Source: Candidatus Flexifilum breve
GTDB taxonomy: Bacteria > Chloroflexota > Anaerolineae > Aggregatilineales > Phototrophicaceae
DNA: 64,000 bases
Direction of reading: 5' to 3'
Assembly (NCBI GenBank): GCA_016717205.1
Contig: JADKGC010000004.1
Location: 496,001 to 560,000, forward strand
Shown piece by piece: positions 42,396 to 52,052 of the stretch. Position numbers and translations under genes: made by a program. The notes under the pieces were generated by a model. It saw nothing but the letters and a program-made list of their open reading frames with translations. It was not told where the DNA came from and ran no database searches. The number at the start of each line of letters is the position of its first letter. The stretch's first letter is position 1.

Positions 42396-43082
42396 TCAGT
42401 CGCCAAATTGCCCGGCGGCGTTGTGCGCGGCTCGGATCGGTTCGGGGAGGCGGTACTTCGGTGAGCAGCGCATGACGAGTTCAATCGAGGTGGCGAGGTC
42501 GGCAAGATGGCCGACGGAGATGTAGACCGGTTTGACGCCCGCGCGCGTGCGCAGCACCACGCCGATCAGTTCGCCGTGATCCGTCAGTTCGCTGTACGCG
42601 CCTTTCACATCGGCGGGTTCAGCGTATTTGCCGAGCAGGTGGGTCTTGCCGCAGCCAATCGTCGGTCGCTGCAGCCATAAGCCCATGTGTGCGGCGATCC
42701 CCATGCGGCGGGGATGCGCGCGCCCCATGCCATCGAAGATGAACACATCCGGCGTGGATTGCAGCTTCTTGAAGGCTTCTTCCAGAACCGGGCCTTCGCG
42801 AAACGAGAGCAGACCGGGAATGTAGGGGAAGGGCGTCGGCATATCGGCGAGCACGGTTTCGATGGGCTGTAAGTCGGGGAATGAGAGCACAGCAATCGCG
42901 GCCTGCGAATGGTCGCGCCCGGTTTCCGGGTTCGGCTTGACGCTCACGTCGACGCCGGCCACCAGTTTGATCGCGTTCAAGTCGAGCGGTCGCTGATACT
43001 CGGTTTCACCGCGCATCTGCTGCTGCAAGCGAATCGCTTCCGTGGGGGTGATGTTCCAGTCGTGCCGGTGCGTAATGTGCAT
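42396..43082 (-). CDS. nfi: Endonuclease V
   Basis: 228 aa. Nfi nicks DNA near deoxyinosine and starts repair of deaminated adenine. VAGVDVSV carries the first catalytic Asp, YIPGLLSFREGPVL the Glu, and DGMGRAHPRRMGIAAHMGL the second Asp region. GCGKTHLLGKY is the further family motif. The start overlaps the last base of the Uma2 gene's stop (TAATG), so the two are cotranscribed. The family's length is about 220-230 aa, as here. Confidence 0.93.
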   Translation of the reverse strand: MHITHRHDWNITPTEAIRLQQQMRGETEYQRPLDLNAIKLVAGVDVSVKPNPETGRDHSQAAIAVLSFPDLQPIETVLADMPTPFPYIPGLLSFREGPVLEEAFKKLQSTPDVFIFDGMGRAHPRRMGIAAHMGLWLQRPTIGCGKTHLLGKYAEPADVKGAYSELTDHGELIGVVLRTRAGVKPVYISVGHLADLATSIELVMRCSPKYRLPEPIRAAHNAAGQFGD

Positions 43083-43627
43083 TAGCGAAACACCGGGGTC
43101 AGGTCGACGGATTGGCCGAGCGTCGGCGACGTAAATGTGCCCGTTTTGCCATAAAGGCCAAGCCGCGAAAAACCGTCAGTGCTGTTCACCCACACTTCGA
43201 CCTGTTCCGTTTCCAGATCGACCATCCAGTATTCCCGCACGCCGAACTTCTCATACAGGTTGAATTTCTGGATTTTGTCGCGTTTCATCGTGCTGGGGGA
43301 GAAGATTTCCACGAGCAGGTCAGGCGCACCCATAATGCGTACCTCACCGATGATCGATTCGCGGTCGGCTGAAATCCACATGAGATCAGGCTCGACAGTG
43401 TTGAATTCATCTAAATAGATATCCATGGGCGCGGCAATAACTTGACCATCTGACCGAACATTGTCAATCAGTGATCCCATGCGAAAAGAAATGATTTGAT
43501 GTCTGGGAATTGGACTCGCGCTCAAAATGATCTCTCCGTCGATGAGTTCCACGATGGGGAATCCCGGCTGTTCAGGGAGTTCGGAGAACTCCTGCGCCGT
43601 GATCTTGGTTTTCACCATATCCGCCAT
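43082..43627 (-). CDS. Uma2-family (DUF820) putative nuclease
   Basis: 181 aa. PD-(D/E)xK-like residues are visible in VEPDLMWIS, then APDLLVEIFSPST and KFNLYEKFGVREYWMVD, the full Uma2 pattern. The family is common in cyanobacteria and Chloroflexota, usually in many copies, with unknown target. GAGGA lies upstream of the ATG. It is cotranscribed with endonuclease V, which may be chance. Confidence 0.85.
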   Translation of the reverse strand: MADMVKTKITAQEFSELPEQPGFPIVELIDGEIILSASPIPRHQIISFRMGSLIDNVRSDGQVIAAPMDIYLDEFNTVEPDLMWISADRESIIGEVRIMGAPDLLVEIFSPSTMKRDKIQKFNLYEKFGVREYWMVDLETEQVEVWVNSTDGFSRLGLYGKTGTFTSPTLGQSVDLTPVFR

Positions 43628-43674
43628 GGGCTGATCCTCACATCGAACAGGTCACTTTGATTATAGCAAACAAA

Positions 43675-43695
43675 GGACGAGGCTGAGCCTCGTCC
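43675..43695. repeat. Palindrome GGACGAGGCT around one central base
   Basis: GGACGAGGCT, G, AGCCTCGTCC makes a perfect stem just past the end of the MerR gene and upstream of Uma2. It may end MerR transcription. The same GGACGAGGC begins an inverted element at 53333-53508. Confidence 0.7.
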
Positions 43696-43707
43696 CAATG
43701 CGATCCC

Positions 43708-44565
43708 CTATAGATTGGTTAGGCGGTGCGGCGGCACCTTTTCGACCACGAACTGAATCTCCGTAAGCAGTTCGTCCGGGTTCTGCGTGTCGCCCATCGA
43801 GCGGAGATAGACTTCAGCAGCCGGCCCGATGATGTTGTAACCGCGTTCGACGATCCAGCGGGAGAGGGCGATATACGTGTCGTCGATGTTGGCATAGCTC
43901 CCGTGGTGCAGCATCGAGGCGACGGTGTCATGCGCGGGGATCGTGCGAATGGTCATCACCCGCTGCTCGTCAATGCGGACCTCGCGGTGATAGTCATCGG
44001 GGACGGGGATGGCGATTTCCGTATCCATCTCCACGGTGCGAAAGGCGTCATGATGATACAGCGCCAGCATGGGCGCGCTGAATGGGACGCTGCTCATCAT
44101 TACCGCGCCCATCACGTGCTCAAAGAAGGCGGGAATCGCTTTGGTATCGGGCAGCAGTTCCCGGTATGCAAGCACCCGGAAACTCGGCGTCTGTTTGATC
44201 ACGGCTTCTTGTGTTGGCATTTGACCCTCCATTTCAATCCGGCGGATGCGCGCTTCGACCCGCGCCAGCCGCTCTTGCTCTTCGTGAATATGCTGCTGAA
44301 GTTCCGCTTGTTTCAGGCGGAGCATGCCTCGAATTTGCTCCACCGATAAGTCTTCGTTGAGCAGCGTGGCGATCTGGTCGAGGGACAGCCCGAGTTCTTT
44401 GAGCGCGAGAATCCGATGCAGTCGCGGCAGTTGATCCAGCGTGTAATAGCGGTAGCTGGTGAACTTGTCGACGATGGCGGGTTTGAGCAAGCCGATCTCG
44501 TCGTAAAAGCGCAGCGTTTTGACTGGCACCCGCGACAGCTGTGAAAACTCACCAATTCGGATCAT
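43708..44565 (-). CDS. MerR-family regulator with GyrI-like effector domain
   Basis: 285 aa. The N-terminal MerR helix-turn-helix reads MIRIGEFSQLSRVPVKTLRF and continues with FDEIGLL-type residues, then a coiled-coil-like dimer helix (LRLKQAELQQHIHEEQERLA). The C-terminal half is a GyrI-like small-molecule-binding domain, as in the BmrR/BltR group that controls multidrug efflux. No efflux gene is near. It is followed by the palindrome at 43675 and preceded by rpoB on the same strand. Confidence 0.88.
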   Translation of the reverse strand: MIRIGEFSQLSRVPVKTLRFYDEIGLLKPAIVDKFTSYRYYTLDQLPRLHRILALKELGLSLDQIATLLNEDLSVEQIRGMLRLKQAELQQHIHEEQERLARVEARIRRIEMEGQMPTQEAVIKQTPSFRVLAYRELLPDTKAIPAFFEHVMGAVMMSSVPFSAPMLALYHHDAFRTVEMDTEIAIPVPDDYHREVRIDEQRVMTIRTIPAHDTVASMLHHGSYANIDDTYIALSRWIVERGYNIIGPAAEVYLRSMGDTQNPDELLTEIQFVVEKVPPHRLTNL

Positions 44566-44619
44566 GTGGCCTCGCGCTTCCTGATAGACTCAACGATAGA
44601 CCTTCCAGCGGCTGGAGAG

Positions 44620-47600
44620 TCAAGAAGTAATTTGACCAAATGTTCGACAAACGAGCAAGGAAATCATGGGAGGAGGTCTAGGCGACCATCTGAATATTCG
44701 CTTTCTCTCGTAGGGTGTGTCCCGAATCGACCATTTACCGGATGAAGCACTAATAGGGGATTGGTTGTTCTCCACTGGAGAGGAGGTCAGAGTCCGGGAG
44801 TCGGGGTCGGTGCCCGTGCCGCCGCCAATGCCGAGCAGACCCGTCGGCACCTTCGGAGGCTTCTGCTTCTCGTCTTCCTTGCCAAAGCGGATGACTTCAC
44901 CCGTGTCACTGATGGCTTCGACTGCGAGGCCGAGGCTTTGCAGTTCCTTCACCAGCACGCGGAACGAGGTCGGGATACCCGGTTCTTCAATCGGTTCACC
45001 CTTGATGATCGCTTCGTAGGTCTTGACGCGCCCCTGCACATCGTCCGACTTGACGGTGAGCATTTCCTGCAGCGTGTACGCCGCGCCGTAGGCTTCCAGC
45101 GCCCACACTTCCATTTCACCGAAGCGCTGACCACCGAACTGCGCCTTACCACCCAACGGCTGCTGGGTGACGAGGCTGTACGGGCCGGTCGAGCGGGCGT
45201 GCACTTTGTCTTCGACGAGATGCGCCAGCTTCAGGAAGTGGATGATGCCAACGGTCACGGGTTGGTCAAACTTTTCACCCGTGCGGCCATCGTACAGGAT
45301 GTGCTTGCCGTAGACCGGGACGGCCTTACCCGTGTTGAACATCACGCGGTCGGCGTAGGGCAGCAGTTCCTTGCCGCTCAAGCCTTCCGGTACGACATGC
45401 TCGGGGTCGGCCCACTGCATCCACAGACGCAGCGCCACGTCGAAGGCATTCTGATCACGGCGCTTGCGTTCGTCCGCGCTCAGGCCCGTCGTATCGAACA
45501 GCAGAACGCCATCGGGATCGTAACCCTTTTCGCGCAGCCATTCTGCGAACACGGCGCGGCGCGTGTAGCCGATATCGCCCAGCAGTTGATCCGGGTCATA
45601 CAGACCGCTCTGACCAATCCAGTCATGGACGAACAGGCGGCGCACTTCGTCGTCGTCTTCGAGGTCTTCCGGGTTGTACTCGAACTGCGTGATCCATTCC
45701 CAGGCGCGGTCGGTAATTTCTTTCCACGACTGATCCATCATCCATGCACGCCCGAGTTCGGACTGGATTTCCCATTCCTTCGCGCCGTCGAACACCGGGG
45801 TGATCGCGCGGAAGCCGAGGCGTTCCGCTGCCCACCCGAGGTGGATTTCCAGCACCTGACCGAGGTTCATACGACCGGGCACACCCGTCGGATTGAGGAT
45901 GATTTCGACCGGACGCCCATCGGACAGATAAGGCATATCTTCAATGGCGACGATACGCGAGATAACACCCTTGTTGCCGTGCCGACCGGCCATCTTATCG
46001 CCGACGGTCATCTTACGCTTCTGGGCGACGGCCACGCGGACCATCTTCTCCACACCCGCGGGGAGATCCGGGTGTTCTTCGCGGGTGAAGGTCTTCACAT
46101 CCACGACCTTACCCTTTTCACCGTGCGGCAGACGCAGCGAGGAGTCCTTCACTTCACGCGCCTTCTCACCGAAGATCGCGCGCAGCAGCTTTTCTTCCGG
46201 GCTGAGTTCTTTTTCGCCCTTCGGCGTGATCTTGCCGACGAGGATATCGTTCGGGCCGACTTCCGCGCCGATGCGCACGATGCCGAACTCGTCCAAATCC
46301 TTGAGGGCGTCTTCGCCGACATTCGGGATGTCGTACGTGATTTCTTCCGGGCCGAGCTTGGTATCGCGCGCTTCCACTTCGTGCTTTTCGATGTGGATGC
46401 TGGTGAACTTGTCGTTGCGCAGCATGTCTTCGCTGATCAGCAGCGCGTCTTCGTAGTTACCGCCGTCCCAGCACAGGAAGGCGCCGAGCACGTCGTGACC
46501 GAGCGCGAGCTGACCCATCCACGTGGACGAGCTGTCCGCGATGACGGTGCCCTTCTTGATGTGCTCGCCCTTCTTCACAATCGGGCGCTGGTCGACACAG
46601 GTCGACTGGTTGGAACGATTGTACTTGCGCAGACGATAGATGCGTTCGTCGCCGTTGGTCGTGTGCACGATGATGCGATCACCCTGCACGCTGACGACTT
46701 CGCCGTCCACGTCCGCCACCAGCACCTGACCGCTGTCATACGCGGCCTTGTCTTCCATGCCCGTGCTGACAATGGGAACGTCTGGGCGGAGCAGGGGGAC
46801 GGCTTGGCGCTGCATGTTCGAACCCATGAGGGCGCGGTTGGCGTCGTCATGTTCGAGGAACGGGATCAACGCGGCGCTGATGCCCACGATCTGGCGCGGC
46901 GCAATGTCGATATAGTCGGCGCGGCGAGCGGGACGACCAGGAATTTCTGGTTGTGGCGCGACGACACGCGGTCGGTGATGAATTCGTTGCGTTCGCCCAA
47001 CTGCGCGTTCGCTTGCGCGATGACGTAGTTGTCTTCTTCATCTGCCGACAGGTAGATGATGTCCGCTTCGACGAACGGCATGATCGGCACTTTGTCGATC
47101 TTGGCCAGCTTCTTGGCGACCTTTTCGTCGACGACCGTGCCTTCGTTGACGAGCACGTTGCCATCGGCATCGGTCACGTCTTCGCGGATCACGCGGCCCA
47201 GCAGGTCGGCGTCCGTTCCGCCGAGGAACTTGATCACGCGGCGGTAGGGCGTTTCGACAAAGCCGTATTCGTTGACACGGGCATAGCTGGCGAGACGACC
47301 AATCAAACCGATGTTCGGGCCTTCCGGCGTTTCAATCGGGCAGATGCGACCATAGTGGCTGTGATGCACGTCACGCACATCGAAGCCAGCGCGTTCACGG
47401 CGCAGACCGCCGGGGCCGAGCGCGGAGAGCGTCCGCTTGTGCGTCAGTTCCGCCAGCGGGTTGGTCTGTTCCATGAACTGCGACAGCTGCGACGAGCCGA
47501 AGAATTCGCGGATCGCGGCGACGACCGGACGGATGTTGACGAGCGTCACGGGCGTGAGGTTGTCGCTCTCGCGGATCGACATACGTTCTTTGACCACACG

Positions 47601-48731
47601 TTCGGTGCGGCGCAAGCCGACGCGCAGCTTGTTCTGCAGCAGTTCGCCCACGGTCTTCACGCGGCGGTTGCCAAGGTGATCGATGTCGTCTTTGTTGGCT
47701 TTGCCGGTGTTGATCAGGATCATACGCTCCAGCACCTTGACGATATCGCCCTTGGTGACGGTGCGTGTGGTGCGCGGGATCGTGCTGTCGAGGCCGAGGC
47801 GCTGATTCAGCTTGTAGCGACCGACGCGTTCGAGATCGTAACGGCGCTGGTCGAACAACTGGCTTTCCAGATATTCACGCGCGTTGTCGAGCGTGGGCGG
47901 GTCGCCGGGGCGCATACGGCGGTAGAACTCGATCAACGCCGCCTGCGCGACGGTCTGTTCCTTCTTGAGTTCCCACACCGGTTCCATCTTGAGCGTGCTC
48001 GCCATGAACTGATGATCGGGATCGATGTCCACCGCGGCGAACAGACCCATCATCTCTTCATCGCTGCCCGTCTGAATGGGAGACAGCTCGGCGGGCATGT
48101 TGTCGTTGACGGCAGCCAGCGCGCGCAGCAGAATCGTCACGGGGATCGTGCGCTTGCGGTTGAAGCGAATCGCCAGATAGTCGCTCTTGCGCGTTTCGAA
48201 TTCCATCCACGCGCCGCGATCCGGGATCAGCTTGGAGTTCGCCAGCAGACGACCTGTCGTGCGGTCTTCTTCGGCGTCGAAGTACACGCCGGGGGAGCGG
48301 ATGAGCTGGCTGACGACCACGCGTTCCGTCCCATTGATGATGAACGTTCCCTTTTCAGTCATGATCGGGAAATCGCCCAGGAAGATGTCAGAAGTGACAA
48401 CTTCATCGCCTGCTTCACGATTGACGAGCGCCACGCGGATATAGAGCGGGGCGGCAAACGACATATCGCGTTCGAGGCAAATTTCTTCGCTGTACTTCGG
48501 TTCTTCGAACCAGTACCGCAAGCCGAATTCCTGCGCTTCGCGGCTGTTGCCGGGGAAGTACAGCTTCAGGTTGCCGTTGTAGCTTTCAATCGGACTGATC
48601 TCATCAAACAGTTCTGCGAGGCCGTGTTCGAGGAACCATTTGAACGCGTTGACTTGTACTTCGATCAGCGATGGCAGCAGTTGTACATCGGCAGTACGAG
48701 CATAATTTTTGACTTGAGTATACCGTTGCAA
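44620..48731 (-). CDS. rpoB: RNA polymerase beta subunit, interrupted by a one-base frameshift
   Basis: About 1370 aa in two pieces: from a TTG at 48731 (with GGAG seven bases upstream) to about 46925, then from about 46925 to 44620. The rifampicin region FFGSSQLSQFMEQTNPLAEL then HKRTLSALGPGGLRRE is normal except for E in place of the usual D at E. coli position 516. At 46915-46935 the frame shifts: upstream ends KFLVVPLAA, downstream gives ADYIDIAPRQIVGISAALIP, the expected sequence. Later conserved parts (GRHGNKGVISRI, SLVTQQPLGGKAQFGGQRFG, VLVKELQSLGL) are intact. rpoC is not next to it. Confidence 0.95.
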
Positions 48732-48871
48732 TGCACCGCTCCTCAGTCTATGTACGGAAGAATCAAAAAACGGGACACGATAGTAACTATCGTTCCGACG
48801 AGTCCTTGGGTTTACTGCAACTTGGGCGCATCCCCACCAACGAGGCAAATAGAGACAAAACGTGAACGCGC

Positions 48872-48901
48872 ATTATAGCGCAGATCCGCGTTAAGTGTCA
48901 A
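48872..48901 (-). promoter_or_regulatory. Consensus sigma-70 promoter of rpoB
   Basis: Minus-strand TTGACA (48901-48896) and TATAAT (48877-48872), both perfect, with an 18-bp spacer. This leaves a leader of about 130 nt before the TTG start. The boxes mean strong expression, as expected for rpoB. Confidence 0.85.
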
Positions 48902-48988
48902 CAGGGATGTGAAATTTTGCGCTTGGAAAAAGCGCCTGATTTATAGGATCACTATAACCCGTTTTGCATTGGTTGTAAAGTGGGGTAC

Positions 48989-49017
48989 TTGACACCGACA
49001 GCGAAAAGTACTATCTT
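48989..49017 (+). promoter_or_regulatory. Predicted promoter of the TetR gene
   Basis: TTGACA at 48989-48994, 17-bp spacer, TATCTT at 49012-49017. Transcription would begin near 49024, directly before the operator-like site at 49026. Confidence 0.7.
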
Positions 49018-49025
49018 ATTGACTG

Positions 49026-49039
49026 ACCGTTAGGTAGGT
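49026..49039 (+). promoter_or_regulatory. Putative TetR operator 1
   Basis: ACCGTTAGGTAGGT, 11 of 14 positions identical to the site at 49645, lying between the predicted promoter and the tetR start codon and covering the region of the ribosome binding site. Binding of TetR here would block its own gene. Confidence 0.55.
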
Positions 49040-49042
49040 AAA

Positions 49043-49618
49043 ATGTCGGACAGCAGCGAAGCGCGGGAACGAGTCTTGCAGGCAGCAGCAGCCCTTTTTC
49101 GGGATCGCGGCTATCTCTCCGTGACGATGAACGATATCGCCGCGGTGTTGAACGTGCGGAAGGCGTCACTGTATTACCATGCGCCGCAGGGCAAAGATCA
49201 ACTGTATACGGAAGTGATGATGCGGATGCTGGCGGAAATCGGCGACGGAGTGCGCAGCGCCTTGGCCGCGGCCAAACCTGATCTCCGGTCACAGCTCACG
49301 GCGATCGCCCTGTTCCATGTGACGCACCTACCCTTCGATACGTCGCGCCTGTTTCGCACCGATATTCGCGCGCTCCCGCCCGAATATGCTTATGAAGTGC
49401 TCATGGCGGGGAACGCGGCGATCTTCGAGCCGGTCACGACGCTGATCGAGGCGGCGCAGACGCGGGGCGAAATTCGGGAAGTTGACGCACATATGGTCGC
49501 GGTGACCTTCATCGTCTCGGTGCAGAGCCTGCATGAGGAGAGCGAGTACAAGCATAAGCCGATTGAGGGGCTGGCGGATCAGCTCGTGCGCTTGTACATG
49601 GATGGCTTGCGCGCCTAA
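49043..49618 (+). CDS. TetR-family transcriptional regulator
   Basis: 191 aa. The N-terminal HTH (RERVLQAAAALFRDRGYLSV then MNDIAAVLNVRKASLYYHAP) is typical of TetR. The C-terminal ligand domain is not specific enough to name an inducer. It is followed by an SDR gene on the same strand with a second operator-like site between them, so SDR is probably its main target. Confidence 0.93.
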   Translation: MSDSSEARERVLQAAAALFRDRGYLSVTMNDIAAVLNVRKASLYYHAPQGKDQLYTEVMMRMLAEIGDGVRSALAAAKPDLRSQLTAIALFHVTHLPFDTSRLFRTDIRALPPEYAYEVLMAGNAAIFEPVTTLIEAAQTRGEIREVDAHMVAVTFIVSVQSLHEESEYKHKPIEGLADQLVRLYMDGLRA

Positions 49619-49644
49619 GCCCTCTTTTTTTGCGTGTTTTCCTG

Positions 49645-49658
49645 ACCTATCGGTAGGT
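49645..49658 (+). promoter_or_regulatory. Putative TetR operator 2, upstream of the SDR gene
   Basis: ACCTATCGGTAGGT, a near-perfect palindrome (ACCTA/TAGGT halves), 39 bp before the SDR start. It resembles operator 1 at 49026 in most positions. Confidence 0.6.
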
Positions 49659-49696
49659 AGTCTCGTCAATGGGTTTTAGTGTACGGAGAGTGGATC

Positions 49697-50536
49697 ATGG
49701 CGGAACGGTATGTACTCATCACGGGCGCGTCTAAAGGCATTGGGCGGGCGGCGGCTCTGCATCTCGACAAGTTAGGCTTTCATGTGTTTGCGGGCGTCCG
49801 CAAACTCGCCGATGGCGAGGCGTTGTGCCGGGAAGCTTCCAACCGGCTGCGTCCGATTCAGATTGATGTAACCGACCCCACGTTGATCGCCAGCGCGGCC
49901 CAGCAAATCAAACAGATCGTGGGCGAAGCAGGTCTATATGGACTCGTCAACAATGCTGGGATCGCGGTGGCCGCGCCACTCGAATTCATCCCCGTGGAAG
50001 ATTTGCGCTGGCAGCTCGAAGTTAACGTGGTCGGGCAGGTCGCGGTGACGCAGGCGTTTATCCCGCTCTTGCGCCAAGCCCGCGGGCGCATTGTCAACAT
50101 CAGCAGCATTGGCGGGTTAGTTTCGGGCAAGATCGTCGGCCCATACCATGCCTCGAAGTATGCGCTCGAAGCGATCAATGATGCGCTGCGGCAAGAGCTG
50201 AAGCCATGGGGCATTGAGGTAGTCGCGATTCAGCCAGGCGAAATCGCCACACCGATTTGGGAAACGGCGACCCAGATGGGCGACGCCATCGGTTTGAAAA
50301 TGCCCGCCCAGTGGCAGACGCTGTATGGCCAAGAGGTTGAGGCCACCCGCCAGCGCGCCTTTGTCGCTGCCAAGAACGGCGCTGCCCCCGAACTCGTCGC
50401 GCAGTCGATTGGCCACGCCCTGACTGCGCCCCGTCCGCGCACCCGTTACCTCGTCGGGCGCGATGCCCAATTTGTGGGCACGATCATCGTGAATCTGTCG
50501 GCGCGCCTGCGTGATCGCTTGATGGCTATGCGCTAA
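49697..50536 (+). CDS. Short-chain dehydrogenase/reductase
   Basis: 279 aa. TGASKGIG (residues 9-16) binds NAD(P), NNAG is present, and the catalytic Ser and YHASK (YxxxK) follow. GGAG precedes the ATG at 49697 (the open frame begins at 49679). The substrate is unknown, but control by a TetR protein and proximity suggest that it handles a hydrophobic or toxic compound. A strong terminator follows. Confidence 0.88.
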   Translation: MAERYVLITGASKGIGRAAALHLDKLGFHVFAGVRKLADGEALCREASNRLRPIQIDVTDPTLIASAAQQIKQIVGEAGLYGLVNNAGIAVAAPLEFIPVEDLRWQLEVNVVGQVAVTQAFIPLLRQARGRIVNISSIGGLVSGKIVGPYHASKYALEAINDALRQELKPWGIEVVAIQPGEIATPIWETATQMGDAIGLKMPAQWQTLYGQEVEATRQRAFVAAKNGAAPELVAQSIGHALTAPRPRTRYLVGRDAQFVGTIIVNLSARLRDRLMAMR

Positions 50537-50586
50537 GTCCGCTGCGCTTTTCGTCATCCGTCTGAAAAATTCATCAATTTCACTTC

Positions 50587-50614
50587 ACGGACGCGGGAAA
50601 TCGCGTCCGTTTTT
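50587..50614 (+). terminator. Rho-independent terminator after the SDR gene
   Basis: ACGGACGCG (50587-50595) pairs with CGCGTCCGT (50602-50610) across a 6-base loop, followed by a run of five T residues. This ends the tetR-SDR transcript. Confidence 0.85.
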
Positions 50615-50699
50615 GCTTATGTGAGTCAACTCTTACGTTTGGCCAGCCCCTTATCTGTGAATAATTTAAGGAGTACGCGATGCAATAGGAATGCGCCTC

Positions 50700-51155
50700 A
50701 TGGACCTAATCCATTCTGACGAAGCCTTTTCGATCTCCTGGTACGACCCCGACCACAAAATTGTGCTCGCCCACATTCATACCCATTGGAATTGGGATGA
50801 CGCCGACAAGCTCTTCTCGAAAATGGACGAAATCTTCCTCAGCTTCACACATGATGCCTATTCGGTCTACGTGTTCGATCACGGCGCGAATATCTTCCCG
50901 GAGGGCAAATCGGCGCTGCAAAACATGCGCAAGCACCTCGCCGTTGACCCGCCAAACCTGCGGTTGGTGCTCGTCGTCAATTCCGGCAAAGTCGTCGAAA
51001 CGATTCTGCAGATCGTCTTCAGCGCGTACCGCCTGCTGGATACCAGCAGCAAGTTTCGCTTTGTGCGCACGCTGGGGCAGGCGCTGCAAGCCATCGCCGA
51101 GTATGAAGCCCAGCACCCGTACAGCGCCGCATTGCACATATCGGATCCGCATTAG
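50700..51155 (+). CDS. Hypothetical protein, first of two tandem paralogs
   Basis: 151 aa, starting MDLIHSDEAFSISWYDPDHK, with AGGA nine bases before the ATG. It aligns along its length with the gene at 51230 (WYDPDHKIVLAH vs WYDPEHTIVLAH, then NIFPEGKSAL vs NILPEGKSTL, and SKFRFVRTL vs SKYRFVRTM). The pattern of a small mixed alpha-beta domain recalls STAS/SpoIIAA-like proteins, but I cannot confirm that. No function is known. Confidence 0.65.
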   Translation: MDLIHSDEAFSISWYDPDHKIVLAHIHTHWNWDDADKLFSKMDEIFLSFTHDAYSVYVFDHGANIFPEGKSALQNMRKHLAVDPPNLRLVLVVNSGKVVETILQIVFSAYRLLDTSSKFRFVRTLGQALQAIAEYEAQHPYSAALHISDPH

Positions 51156-51229
51156 CCATTCGGGGCGCTTGTCAAGGCGTCTTCGCGCAAATCTGCGCCG
51201 TGAAATCACCTTCCCAGAGGAGAATCAAG

Positions 51230-51658
51230 ATGGACGTCATTCTCAGCACCGATCTCTACAAGGTCTCATGGTATGACCCCGAACACACCATTGTGCTGGC
51301 GCATGTGTTGAAGCGCTGGGATTGGGACGAAGCCAGCAAAGTGATGTCACTCGTGGATGCGCAGTTTTTGCCGATGGAGCGCGATGGTTTCGCCGTCTAC
51401 CTGTTCGAGCGGGGCACGAATATCCTGCCAGAGGGCAAGTCAACCCTGCTGAAGATGCGCGAACATCTGCTCTCCGACCCGGAAAAGCAGCGCTTGGTGA
51501 TCATCGTGAATGCGGGGAGTCTGGTGGAGACGATCCTCAATATGGCGTTCTCAGCGTATAAACTGGCGAACACCAAGAGCAAATATCGGTTTGTCCGGAC
51601 GATGGCGGATGCCTTAAACGAGATCAAGCAGTACAAGCTTGAGCATCGGACTGCCTGA
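51230..51658 (+). CDS. Hypothetical protein, second of two tandem paralogs
   Basis: 142 aa, with GAGGAG upstream of the ATG at 51230. Recognisably related to the gene before it, so a local duplication. Conserved positions between the two (WYDP, LAH, W-D in HWNWDDA/RWDWDEA, EGKS, VVETIL/LVETIL, SAYRL/SAYKL) mark the likely functional face. The two genes are 75 bp apart and probably cotranscribed. Function unknown. Confidence 0.65.
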   Translation: MDVILSTDLYKVSWYDPEHTIVLAHVLKRWDWDEASKVMSLVDAQFLPMERDGFAVYLFERGTNILPEGKSTLLKMREHLLSDPEKQRLVIIVNAGSLVETILNMAFSAYKLANTKSKYRFVRTMADALNEIKQYKLEHRTA

Positions 51659-51670
51659 TCTCGGGGTGGT

Positions 51671-52045
51671 CTAGGTGGCGGGGGCTTCTTCAACTTCCGC
51701 GCCGCTGGTTAGTTCGGCGAGTAAGCGGCGGCGCGACAGGAGCATGAACCCAGCGAGCAGCGCGACGCCCGCGGCGATCTGCACGCGCGGCGGCAAAAAG
51801 CGCACACGATTGATCACGTTGCGTTCGGGCTGGCCGACCAGTTCCTGACGCAGATGATAGGCGAAACGGCGCGACGGGCGCACCCCAATAAAAGTGATGT
51901 GCAGGCGGCGAATCAAGCGGATGAAGTTTTCCACATCACCACGCGGCACCGCGTAGCGACCGATGATATGATCGATGTCCTGTTCGTCTTCCAGGATGGC
52001 ATCGGTCACGGCGGCAAGCAGATTTTCGAAGTTCGACTGTCCCAT
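51671..52045 (-). CDS. Single-TM protein downstream of the sigma factor, possible anti-sigma
   Basis: 124 aa. A soluble N-terminal part (residues 1-88, including HIIGRYAVPRGDVENFIRLI) is followed by one membrane helix (VQIAAGVALLAGFMLL). It lies 7 bp after the sigma factor gene on the same strand. A soluble domain plus one transmembrane segment next to an ECF sigma gene is the typical arrangement of an anti-sigma factor, but no zinc-binding motif (HxxxCxxC) is present, so this remains an inference. Confidence 0.6.
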   Translation of the reverse strand: MGQSNFENLLAAVTDAILEDEQDIDHIIGRYAVPRGDVENFIRLIRRLHITFIGVRPSRRFAYHLRQELVGQPERNVINRVRFLPPRVQIAAGVALLAGFMLLSRRRLLAELTSGAEVEEAPAT

Positions 52046-52052
52046 TACCCTA

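Noticed and set aside
48732..48848. N-terminal extension of RpoB from an ATG at 48848
   Set aside because: The TTG at 48731 has a good ribosome binding site and begins the normal RpoB N-terminus; the upstream residues are leader sequence.
44761..48878. Two long plus-strand open frames (755 and 641 codons) opposite rpoB
   Set aside because: They lie antisense to conserved rpoB sequence and have low-complexity, His/Arg/Val-rich composition typical of shadow frames in GC-rich DNA.
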